DNA from: Oscillospiraceae bacterium | Lineage (GTDB): Bacteria; Bacillota; Clostridia; UMGS1810 | Length of the DNA stretch: 15,778 bases | Direction: 5' to 3' | NCBI GenBank assembly: GCA_022769845.1 | Contig: JALEIO010000030.1 | Location: forward strand, 1 to 15,778 | In this document: positions 6,522 through 13,656 of the stretch, piece after piece | How the letters are laid out: each line of letters starts with the position of its first letter | How positions within the stretch are numbered: the stretch's first letter is position 1 | Translations under genes and position numbers: made by a program | The notes under the pieces: model-generated | The model's input: only the letters and a program-made list of their open reading frames with translations | Told to the model about the DNA's origin: nothing | Database searches by the model: none

Positions 6522-8264
6522 ATGAGCATTTTTGACGTATTGACACTAATCGGCGGTCTGTGCCTTTTTCTTTTCGGTATGAGTGTAATGGGTGACGCAT
6601 TGGAGCGCCGAGCAGGCGGAAGTCTCAAAATTATTCTCAAAAAGCTTACAAAAAACAAAATGACGGGGTTTTTAACCGGTCTTGGTGTAACAAGCATTAT
6701 TCAAAGCTCGTCCGCAACAACCGTTATGGTAGTGGGCTTTGTAAACTCCGGAATTATGACGCTTAAACAATCAATCGGAGTTATAATGGGTGCAAATATC
6801 GGCACAACGGTAACCGCGTGGATTTTAAGTCTCGGCGGCATTTCAAGCGATAATTTTTTTATTCAGCTTTTAAACCCTAAATCGTTCACCCCTATTCTTG
6901 CGCTTATAGGCATTTTTCTTTTAATGATGGGCAAAACAAGCAAAAAAAGAGATACCGGAACTATTCTTCTCGGCTTTGCAACGCTTATGTTCGGTATGAA
7001 CACAATGACAAACGCGGTATCGGGGCTTAAAGAAGTTCCCGCTTTTCAGCAAATGTTTATACTGTTTAAAAACCCGATTTTAGGCGTTTTGTCAGGCGCA
7101 GTTCTTACTGCAATTATACAGTCAAGCTCGGCTTCGGTGGGCATTTTACAGGCTCTCTCAGTTACGGGTCAGGTAACTTATGCATCTGCCGTTCCCATCA
7201 TTATGGGGCAAAACATCGGCACCTGCATAACGGCAATTTTATCATCATTCGGCACAAATAAAAACGCAAAACGCGCGGCAATAGTGCATTTGTCATTTAA
7301 CGTTATCGGGGCAGTTATTTGGCTTTCTGTATTCAGCATAGTTTCTGCATTGCTTAAGCCTGCAATACTTGGAAAACCCGCAACTCTCCTTGGAATAGCA
7401 ATTTCACATTCGGTGTTCAATATAGCCTGCACAGTGCTTCTTCTGCCCATGTCATCAATGCTTGAAAAGCTTGCAATAAAGCTTGTTCCCGACTCAAAAA
7501 AAGAAGATACTGTAGAAGAATTGGACGGACGCCTTTTGGCAACACCGCCCATTGCGCTCGACAGATGCAACTCTCTTGTGTGCGAAATGGCAAAAATTTC
7601 AATTTTGGCACTTAAAAAAAGCCTCAATCTTCTTGTTAAATATGATGTGCAAACCGCCGAGGAAATCAGAAAATATGAAAAAAAAGCGGACCATTATGAG
7701 GATATTTTAGGTACATATCTTGTTAAATTAAGCGGTCATCAAATAAGCGACAGTGACAGCAGTACAGTTTCCAAGCTTTTGAAGGTTATCGGCGATTTTG
7801 AAAGAATTTCCGACCACAGCGTTAATATTGTGGAGTCGGCAGAGGAATTAAATAACAAAAAGATAAAGTTTACGAGCAGTGCTCAAAAGGAGCTTTCAAC
7901 ACTTTGCGGTGCCGTGTCGGAAATTTTGACATTGGCATATACAGCGTTTGTAAAAAACGACTTGCAAACCGCAAAAAATGTTGAACCGCTTGAACAGGTT
8001 ATCGATAACTTAAAATTAACAATGCGCGATAGACATATCGTGCGCCTTAAAGACGGAAAATGCTCTATTGAGGCGGGCTTTGTGTGGGCGGATTTGCTCA
8101 CTAACCTTGAACGCAGCGCTGACCATTGCTCAAACATTGCAGTGTGTGTAATTGACGCAGCAGAGCATAATATGAATCTGCACGCGTCATTAAAGCATCT
8201 TAAAAACAACAACTCCGATTTTGACAGAATGTACGGAAACTATTCAGAAAAATACTGTTTGTAA
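6522..8264 (+). CDS. Na+/phosphate cotransporter family protein with C-terminal PhoU domain (copy 2)
   Basis: Paralogue of the transporter at 578, aligning almost without gaps through the membrane half: QSSSATT (61-67), GANIGTT (90-96), QSSSAS (200-205) and GQNIGTC (229-235). Unlike copy 1 it keeps HLSFN (256-260) after the second inverted-repeat motif. PhoU-like repeats span about 345-560, with GDFERISDH and NLERSADHCSN matching the copy 1 motifs. Length 580 aa. GAGGTG lies 5 bases before the ATG. It sits after a terminator and probably has its own promoter, so it can be expressed separately from the KdpDE-like/Ktr operon. Two copies around one K+ module suggest an old duplication with divergence in regulation or substrate (inference). 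Repeat copy B begins at the base after its stop codon. Confidence 0.92.
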   Translation: MSIFDVLTLIGGLCLFLFGMSVMGDALERRAGGSLKIILKKLTKNKMTGFLTGLGVTSIIQSSSATTVMVVGFVNSGIMTLKQSIGVIMGANIGTTVTAWILSLGGISSDNFFIQLLNPKSFTPILALIGIFLLMMGKTSKKRDTGTILLGFATLMFGMNTMTNAVSGLKEVPAFQQMFILFKNPILGVLSGAVLTAIIQSSSASVGILQALSVTGQVTYASAVPIIMGQNIGTCITAILSSFGTNKNAKRAAIVHLSFNVIGAVIWLSVFSIVSALLKPAILGKPATLLGIAISHSVFNIACTVLLLPMSSMLEKLAIKLVPDSKKEDTVEELDGRLLATPPIALDRCNSLVCEMAKISILALKKSLNLLVKYDVQTAEEIRKYEKKADHYEDILGTYLVKLSGHQISDSDSSTVSKLLKVIGDFERISDHSVNIVESAEELNNKKIKFTSSAQKELSTLCGAVSEILTLAYTAFVKNDLQTAKNVEPLEQVIDNLKLTMRDRHIVRLKDGKCSIEAGFVWADLLTNLERSADHCSNIAVCVIDAAEHNMNLHASLKHLKNNNSDFDRMYGNYSEKYCL

Positions 8265-8345
8265 TAAAAAGCGTTTTTAACACATCAACCCACTAACCCC
8301 CAATCTTTGGGGCAGAATGGTACGCTTTTTTGAAACAAGCTGATT
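8265..8345 (+). repeat. Copy B of the dispersed 3'-end repeat (81 bp)
   Basis: It begins TAAAAAGCGTTTTTAACACA immediately after the transporter stop codon and ends GAAACAAGCTGATT. It matches copy A (217 down to 145) in inverted orientation. It folds better than copy A: AAAAAGCGT (8266-8274) pairs with ACGCTTTTT (8322-8330) around an inner CCCCAA/TTGGGG hairpin (8298-8303 with 8307-8312, loop TCT), ending in a T run at 8326-8331. That looks like a large-loop terminator. Both copies sit in sense orientation directly behind a gene, which favours a 3'-end role over a transposon end, although a short non-autonomous element remains possible. Confidence 0.75.
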
Positions 8346-8365
8346 GCGCACTTCTCGCGCGCAAT
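8343..8365. other. Small GC-rich hairpin between repeat copy B and the terminator
   Basis: ATTGCGC (8343-8349) pairs perfectly with GCGCAAT (8359-8365) around a 9-base loop. It overlaps the last bases of repeat copy B. There is no T run, so it is not a terminator by itself. It belongs to the intergenic structure between the two convergent operons; no function can be assigned. Confidence 0.5.
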
Positions 8366-8377
8366 TTCCTATGTTAT

Positions 8378-8410
8378 AAAAAACGGAGTGGTTTTTCATC
8401 ACTCCGTTTT
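8378..8410 (-). terminator. Rho-independent terminator of the leftward envelope operon
   Basis: An 11-bp perfect stem, AAAACGGAGTG (8380-8390) with CACTCCGTTTT (8400-8410), around a 9-base loop. On the minus strand the stem is followed by a six-base T run (8383-8378), so it terminates leftward transcription 15 bases after the NUDIX gene. On the plus strand only four T residues follow, so termination of rightward transcription there would be weaker. Confidence 0.88.
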
Positions 8411-8425
8411 AATCAATCTTTTATT

Positions 8426-8962
8426 TCACATTTTATTCAAAATTCTGTCCGCCTTAAGTATGGCAGAAACAGACTTTCCATCGCAAATTTCGCCCTTCAT
8501 AACCATATCAACGGCATCTGAAAATTTAACCTTCATAACATCGAGATATTCGTCCTCGTCAAGCTTTTGCCCTACTTTTTTAAGGTCTGTTGCAAGATAC
8601 GCATAAATTGTTTCGCTGCAAAATCCCGGCGACGAATAAAACTTTCCGAGACTGATAAAATTTGCGGCAGTCATTCCAACCTCTTCCAAAAGCTCACGCT
8701 TTCCGCATTCAAGCGGGTCCTCTCCGTATTCAAGCTTGCCCGCGGGAAGCTCGGTAACCACACTGTCATACGGTTTTCTGTACTGCTTTACAAGATATAT
8801 AAATCCGTCATCATACGCCACTATGCACACGCCGCCGGGATGTTTCACCAATTCTCTCGTTGCCACTTTACCATCAGGAAGCAGTACTGTGTCTACGCTG
8901 ACATCAATAATTCTGCCTTTGAATATATGCTTTGTAGAAGTGGTCTTTTCCTCAAAAATCAC
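8426..8962 (-). CDS. NUDIX hydrolase, ADP-ribose pyrophosphatase type
   Basis: Soluble 178-aa hydrolase. A complete Nudix box runs from G75 to M97: G75, E81, R89-E90-L91, E93-E94, G96, in the order GX5EX7REUXEEXGU. The preceding ELPAG (71-75) and the N-terminal pattern FKGRIIDV...LPDG...RELVKHPGGV are typical of bacterial ADP-ribose pyrophosphatases (YqkG/NudF group), which split ADP-ribose to AMP and ribose 5-phosphate. Substrate is inferred from the subgroup. The start is a GTG at 8962 with AAAGGA about 11 bases upstream, inside the end of the previous gene; the gap to that gene is 4 bases. It is the last gene of the leftward operon, before the terminator at 8380. A link to the glycan genes, such as cleaning up nucleotide sugars, is possible but speculative. 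Confidence 0.92.
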   Translation of the reverse strand: MIFEEKTTSTKHIFKGRIIDVSVDTVLLPDGKVATRELVKHPGGVCIVAYDDGFIYLVKQYRKPYDSVVTELPAGKLEYGEDPLECGKRELLEEVGMTAANFISLGKFYSSPGFCSETIYAYLATDLKKVGQKLDEDEYLDVMKVKFSDAVDMVMKGEICDGKSVSAILKADRILNKM

Positions 8963-8966
8963 AAAA

Positions 8967-9680
8967 TCAGCCGTCCTTTCGATTTAAAATGTAATTTGCG
9001 GATATAACGCACAAAATTCCGAAAACCATGCCGCACGCAAGAAACAAAATAATTGTGCGCGAAACATTGTTCTGACTTTCAGGAATAGGCGGTTTATCAG
9101 TAAGGTCAACTTTGTTTTTGTTAAAAAACACTACATAATCATCCATACGCTTATTTATTTCAAATTTTTCGCCGCCGCTGTCAATCGCATAAACCGAGCT
9201 GCCTGAATACTCGTACTCTCTGCGCGCGCCGTCCGAATGTATGTAATATCCGAGCGCAAGCAGCTCGTTCATACAATCGTAATTTTTAAGCTCCTCCGGA
9301 ATTTTCACCTTTGCGCTGGATGAAACATTGTCCACCATAAAAGCGTCGGAGCTGACGTGATAAGCGCCGTTTGCATAGTCAATCGCCACTATGATATTAT
9401 CTCCCATTTGGGGATTGTTATAATTATCGGCATGCTCAACGCAGTAGCCGTATTTAAACTTTTTAACACTAAACGTATCCGGGAGAGCGTTATTTTCCGG
9501 GTGCTTTATTCCGTAGCCTTTTGTAAGTTCAAACATATTGTCCGAAACATTTGTAATAGTTGCAAGAATAATATACTGCGCATTGCTTCCGATAAGTGAA
9601 TCAACTGCGTTTTTTGCATATGCGCCAAAAGATGTCACAACAATTGCCGCCATAAAAATTGATATAATTTTTTTAATCAT
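8967..9680 (-). CDS. Uncharacterised secreted, C-terminally membrane-anchored protein
   Basis: I cannot name this 237-aa protein. Residues 1-22 form a signal peptide (MIKK, a hydrophobic core, AYA before K23). The middle is hydrophilic; residues about 35-118 alternate in a beta-strand pattern (QYIILATITNV, YGYCVEH, GDNIIVAIDY), perhaps a small barrel or OB-like fold. A single hydrophobic helix (about 209-230) precedes a short basic tail, NRKDG. The predicted form is an extracytoplasmic domain tethered by one C-terminal helix. I chose the ATG at 9680, with GGGTGG close upstream, over the GTG at 9689, which would place the start inside that ribosome binding site. It lies between a DUF4330 gene (18-base gap) and the NUDIX gene (4-base gap), so it is probably part of the envelope operon. 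Confidence 0.8.
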   Translation of the reverse strand: MIKKIISIFMAAIVVTSFGAYAKNAVDSLIGSNAQYIILATITNVSDNMFELTKGYGIKHPENNALPDTFSVKKFKYGYCVEHADNYNNPQMGDNIIVAIDYANGAYHVSSDAFMVDNVSSSAKVKIPEELKNYDCMNELLALGYYIHSDGARREYEYSGSSVYAIDSGGEKFEINKRMDDYVVFFNKNKVDLTDKPPIPESQNNVSRTIILFLACGMVFGILCVISANYILNRKDG

Positions 9681-9698
9681 TGCACCCACCCTTAAATT

Positions 9699-10187
9699 TT
9701 ATTTTATTTCAATTACAGTTCCCGTTGTTTCAATGTATTTGCTTGAAAAAACAACCGACGAAAACGTTCCAAGCTGATAAGCTCCGTCAAGAAAATAACC
9801 TGTATCGTTTACAATACCGTTTCCCTTAACAGTAATATAAACGTCGTATCTGCCGGGAATTTCAACCTCGCGCGTAAGGGTTCCGTCTGCCTTGTTAACA
9901 ACTTCCTTTGCCGTTTCAACCCTCTTGTCAATAATTTCGCCGATTTTCTTTTTTGTGGTTTTCTCAGTAAGCTTGTCACCTATTTTAAGCGCGTCAGCCG
10001 AGGTATCGCGGATTGCCTTAACCTTCATAACATAGGTAATTTCATCATTTGCCGACCCTACGTTTTTGTGAGCCGAAAATCCGAATTTAAAACAAATGGC
10101 GGCAACCGACACTATTATTATAACAATCGCCGCAAGGTCTATAATATTAATTTTTCCAAAAAGCTTTCCTTTTTCGTCAATTATCAT
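9699..10187 (-). CDS. DUF4330-family membrane protein (second of tandem pair)
   Basis: A 162-aa protein beginning MIIDEKGKLFGKINIIDLAA, the opening I associate with DUF4330: a short charged leader, one transmembrane helix (about 15-36), then a beta-rich extracytoplasmic domain with V-KVGDKL-type and VYITVKGNG segments. The frame is open upstream to a TTG at 10217, but AAAGGCGG at proper spacing supports the ATG at 10187. It is paralogous to the gene immediately upstream (10204-10671), sharing membrane anchor, the K-x-GDK motif and the (V)Y(I/L)T(I/V) strand. The family function is unknown. In this operon it follows a glycosyltransferase and a polymerase, which hints at a supporting role in cell-surface glycan assembly. 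Confidence 0.82.
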   Translation of the reverse strand: MIIDEKGKLFGKINIIDLAAIVIIIVSVAAICFKFGFSAHKNVGSANDEITYVMKVKAIRDTSADALKIGDKLTEKTTKKKIGEIIDKRVETAKEVVNKADGTLTREVEIPGRYDVYITVKGNGIVNDTGYFLDGAYQLGTFSSVVFSSKYIETTGTVIEIK

Positions 10188-10203
10188 TTTTCGTCCGCCT
10201 TTC

Positions 10204-10671
10204 TTATTTTTCGTCAATTACCGAAATGATATATCCGTGCCCCACATAATTTTTCGACTTCATATGGAGCTGCTTGCCGATTTTGATTTCCTGCGTTGCA
10301 AAAAGAATTTCGTCATCAGTATAGGTTGTAGGCACGCCCGAAATTGTAAGATAAACGTCCTTTCGGTTTTCAAACGACGACTGTATAAATCTGCCGTTTT
10401 CGGTATCTTCACGCGTTTCAACGTTATCCTTAATTTCAACTTTTGTCACATTGCCAAGGTATCCGCCCTTAACACCGTCAATAATCTTGTCCCCAACCTT
10501 AAAAACGTCAAGATTTTTTTCATCAAGAGATTTTAATTCCACAACATAAGAAACCTCGGGAACGTTGTACGCCTTTTTTGAATTTGTTGAAAAATATTTT
10601 ACAACAAACACAAGGCACAGCGCAATCACCAAAATTATAAGTATATCAATTAAGCTTATTTTTTTCTTCAT
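10204..10671 (-). CDS. DUF4330-family membrane protein (first of tandem pair)
   Basis: A 155-aa single-pass membrane protein: MKKKISLIDI, a transmembrane helix at about 7-27, then an extracytoplasmic domain with SYVVELKSLD, FKVGDKI, YLGNVTKVEI, VYLTISG and a closing IKIGKQLHMKSKNYVGHGYI segment. It is paralogous to the next gene, 16 bases further on, though it lacks the leader GKLFGK. Its ATG overlaps the stop codon of the glycosyltransferase (ATGA, 4 bases), so the two are probably translationally coupled. Two copies in series suggest partners in a heteromeric complex (inference). No enzymatic motif is visible. Confidence 0.8.
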   Translation of the reverse strand: MKKKISLIDILIILVIALCLVFVVKYFSTNSKKAYNVPEVSYVVELKSLDEKNLDVFKVGDKIIDGVKGGYLGNVTKVEIKDNVETREDTENGRFIQSSFENRKDVYLTISGVPTTYTDDEILFATQEIKIGKQLHMKSKNYVGHGYIISVIDEK

Positions 10672-11792
10672 TTTCTTTTCTCCTTCTGCGCAAAAACCTC
10701 GTCATAAACGTTTTCAATACGCTTTGTTACTTTATCGGCTGTAAATTCCTCATTAAAAACTCTTTTGCTTCCGTCTGACAAACGGTTGTAAAGCACTTTA
10801 TTTTCCATAATAAGCTTTATTTTTTCGTAAAGCGCCTTATAATCCTTACTCGGAACCAAAAAACCGTTTATATTATCCCTTATAACTCCCGGATTTCCAC
10901 CAAAATCACTTACCACGGCAGGAATACCAAGGCTCATACCCTCAAGCAGTGAAAGACTTGTTGCCTCTGTGCCGAACGAAAAATTAAGGTTTAAATCTGT
11001 AATGTTGTTAAGCGCTTCAACATCATTTACAAAGCCTGCCATAATCACTTTATCCTCAAGCATAAGATCCGATATTTTCTTTTTAATTTCGTCCTCATAT
11101 TCGCCAGTTCCGGCGATGATAAGCTTGAAATTTTTGTTGTCGTCCGCAAGCATTTTTGCAGCTGCAAGAATATATTTGTGACCCTTAACAAGCGTTAAAC
11201 GCGCCGCAATGGTAAGAACAAATTCATCGTTTAATCCGTATTCCGACTTAATTTGTTTTATTTTTTCATCATCGTATCGGTTAAGTGCGTCAACGCCGTT
11301 TTTAATTACAACAATCTTTTTTTCGGGCACGCCCGTTTTTATAAGATTATCCTTTGCCGCCTCTGCAACCGCAATAATTCTGTCGGAAAAAATGTTGTTC
11401 ACCGCACCGTTAATAATTTTTCCGATACCCTTTGAAATAGTCTTTGACGGCTCAAAGACGCTGTGGCGCGTGTATATTATTTTAGCACCCGAAAGATAAG
11501 CGGCAATTCTCGCACTCATAGCCGCGTGGGCATGAACTATATCAGGTTTGAGCTTATCAAACAGCTTTTTAAGCTTTTTTATTCCGTTTATGTCAAGCGA
11601 TTTGTCACATATTCCGTCAACTTCAATAACTTTTCCGCCTAATCTTTTTATTTCCGGAATAAGCAAACTGTTTGTCGGAACTACAACGCTTACGTCAAAT
11701 TTGCTTTTATCATAATGGCGCAAAAATGTCAAAATACACTTTCCCGCACCGCCGATATTTGCGTCGGAGGTGACGTTTACAACCTTAATCAT
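10668..11792 (-). CDS. Family 4 glycosyltransferase (GT-B fold)
   Basis: Cytoplasmic glycosyltransferase of 374 aa that would transfer a sugar from a nucleotide donor to a lipid-linked or glycan acceptor at the inner membrane face. The N-terminal domain has the GGAGK loop (14-18) and DIVHAHAAMSA (84-94). The C-terminal domain has R198 and K203 (RLTLVKGH), and the EX7E motif with E276 and E284 (TEATSLSLLEG). These fit the GT4 family. The ATG at 11792 has a strong ribosome binding site (GGGAGG) inside the polymerase gene and overlaps its end by 8 bases; the longer frame to 11840 lies inside that gene and adds an unlikely cysteine-rich leader. Donor and acceptor cannot be told. It overlaps the DUF4330 gene downstream by 4 bases. 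Confidence 0.93.
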   Translation of the reverse strand: MIKVVNVTSDANIGGAGKCILTFLRHYDKSKFDVSVVVPTNSLLIPEIKRLGGKVIEVDGICDKSLDINGIKKLKKLFDKLKPDIVHAHAAMSARIAAYLSGAKIIYTRHSVFEPSKTISKGIGKIINGAVNNIFSDRIIAVAEAAKDNLIKTGVPEKKIVVIKNGVDALNRYDDEKIKQIKSEYGLNDEFVLTIAARLTLVKGHKYILAAAKMLADDNKNFKLIIAGTGEYEDEIKKKISDLMLEDKVIMAGFVNDVEALNNITDLNLNFSFGTEATSLSLLEGMSLGIPAVVSDFGGNPGVIRDNINGFLVPSKDYKALYEKIKLIMENKVLYNRLSDGSKRVFNEEFTADKVTKRIENVYDEVFAQKEKRK

Positions 11793-13656
11793 TGCCTTCC
11801 TCCCTTCGCAAAATAAGCACTGCACTTTCGGCAAGCGCAAGAAACATAAAAAACATCATAACAATGCGGTTGTTATACCAGACATTGTCAAACGCGCCCT
11901 GCACAAGATAACCTGCCATACCGGCCATAAGAGCTGCGCATACCGCCTTTGCATAGCCTTTTTTTGCGCCGGTGACAGCCGAAATCGTATCTTTAAAGAG
12001 AACTATTATCATTATCAAAAATACCAAAATTCCCAAAATTCCGTTTTCTGCAATAATCTGCAAATACAAATTGTGCGAATGAGGCGCAACTATCGAAGCA
12101 TAGGCATAACGCGGATAAATCATATTAAACGCCTCGGTACCCGGACCTATTCCGCAGAACCAATAGTCTTTAAGCATTTTTATTGTTCCAAACCAAATAT
12201 AAACTCGGTAAGATGTAGATGTGTCCGAAACATCGCCGATTGAAAGAAATCTGTTTACAATGCTGTGCGGCATAAAAAGCGGAGATAAAATTGCAAGTAT
12301 TATTCCAAACCAAATAAATTTTCTGTCATAAAACGAAACAAAAATTATTGCCGCTGCAATAAGACCGAGCCAGTTTCCGCGCGAATAGGTGAAAATCATA
12401 CACAACCCCAAAACCGCAAGCGGCACAAAATTTATAAATCTGTTGCCGATTTTAGGCGCGCTCCATACAAATGCACACACAACAGGAATCATCAAAAGAA
12501 GATATTCACCCAAAACATTAGGATTTTCAAAGGTTGAAACAACCCGCGTTTCTATGTCGGTGAACATTTCGGTGTCAATCCAGGTTGTCCCCTCCGCAAA
12601 GCCGAAAACATACTGATAAACGCCGTAAAGCGCAACACCCAGCGCTGAAATCGTCATTATTGACAAAATGAGATAAAGGCTTTTTTTGCTTGTAACAGTG
12701 TTTGTAACAACAAAATACCCCATCATAAAAACAGCGTAAACCATAAAAATTTTAATACTGCTTGCTCTTGCAAACGACGTTATAGATGAAATCAACATCA
12801 CAAGCGCAAACAATGCAATAAAAACGTCAAGATTTGTTTTTGTAAAAGTAAAATTTTCATCATACGCAAGCTTTAAAACAAACGAAACAAACGTAAGCAG
12901 CAAAAGCGCCACCACTGCCATTGTGGGTATAAACGGAAAAGCCGCCGCGGCAATATACACACCCGTTTTAAAGTTTATCATAACGGCAATAATGCCGCAA
13001 ACCGCGATTATAAAAGCAAAAACGTACATAGGCGGCACATATGCCGAAACAATACCGCATACCGCTCCAAAAAGAGCAAAAACTGTGCCGAGAAACGGCG
13101 TAACAGGTATGGTTTTCGCATTGCTTTGTAAATCAACATTAAAATAAAGCAATATTTTTTTTACAAAAACGCTGTTTTTAAAAATTGACGAAAGCGAAAG
13201 ATTTATTAAAATCAAAACCGCCGCAAAAAAAGCGGCTGCAACAGCAAAAAATTCGATATTTGCGCCGTTTTTTACAAAAATAATTTCATACCCTAGCGCA
13301 AAGGTGAGCAAAAACAAGCCGAAATACCGCACCGATATGTTAAAAATATTATCATACAGCCACAAAATTCCCTGCAAAATTGCCGATTTCTTAAAAATAT
13401 TAACGCACGCTTTAATTATTTTTGCAAAAAAATTACATATTGCCGTTAAAATTTTTGCAATCACACTTTGATTAACTGCCTTTTTAACTGTCGGCGCTGT
13501 TGTAAAAAATTTTACAAAAAAGCTTTTTTCAGATGATTTTTTAAAAATATTACCGAAAAAATCTTGAATTTTTTTAAGAAAACTGCCTTTAAAGAAGGCG
13601 GCAAATCTATCGAAAAAATTTATTAAAAACGCTAAAACCAAGCTTTTTTCCACCAT
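11785..13656 (-). CDS. O-antigen ligase/Wzy-type glycan polymerase
   Basis: Polytopic membrane protein of 623 aa. Hydrophobic segments run from about 110 to 610. The conserved core lies at TFENPNVLGEYLLL (375-388), TYSRGNWLG (423-431), SYRVYIW (482-488), GIGPG (502-506) and the extracytoplasmic APHSHNLYLQIIAENG (524-539), whose histidines and arginines are typical of the Wzy_C/WaaL superfamily. Such proteins polymerise or ligate lipid-linked glycans outside the membrane. The first 105 residues are an unusual Phe/Lys-rich extension with amphipathic helices and a repeated FKKS element (38-41, 88-91). The ATG has GGAGG at 6 bases and directly follows the murJ stop codon. It partners the flippase upstream and the glycosyltransferase downstream. 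Polymerase and ligase cannot be told apart from sequence. Confidence 0.9.
   Translation of the reverse strand: MVEKSLVLAFLINFFDRFAAFFKGSFLKKIQDFFGNIFKKSSEKSFFVKFFTTAPTVKKAVNQSVIAKILTAICNFFAKIIKACVNIFKKSAILQGILWLYDNIFNISVRYFGLFLLTFALGYEIIFVKNGANIEFFAVAAAFFAAVLILINLSLSSIFKNSVFVKKILLYFNVDLQSNAKTIPVTPFLGTVFALFGAVCGIVSAYVPPMYVFAFIIAVCGIIAVMINFKTGVYIAAAAFPFIPTMAVVALLLLTFVSFVLKLAYDENFTFTKTNLDVFIALFALVMLISSITSFARASSIKIFMVYAVFMMGYFVVTNTVTSKKSLYLILSIMTISALGVALYGVYQYVFGFAEGTTWIDTEMFTDIETRVVSTFENPNVLGEYLLLMIPVVCAFVWSAPKIGNRFINFVPLAVLGLCMIFTYSRGNWLGLIAAAIIFVSFYDRKFIWFGIILAILSPLFMPHSIVNRFLSIGDVSDTSTSYRVYIWFGTIKMLKDYWFCGIGPGTEAFNMIYPRYAYASIVAPHSHNLYLQIIAENGILGILVFLIMIIVLFKDTISAVTGAKKGYAKAVCAALMAGMAGYLVQGAFDNVWYNNRIVMMFFMFLALAESAVLILRREEGND

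Noticed and set aside
145..8345. Composite transposon bounded by the two repeat copies
   Set aside because: The repeats lack short terminal inverted ends, no transposase or integrase lies between them, and each is placed exactly at a gene's stop codon. A 3'-end element explains this better.
8567..9007. Rightward frame of 146 codons opposite the NUDIX gene
   Set aside because: The opposite strand has a complete Nudix box with operon spacing; this frame has no recognisable domain or ribosome binding site.
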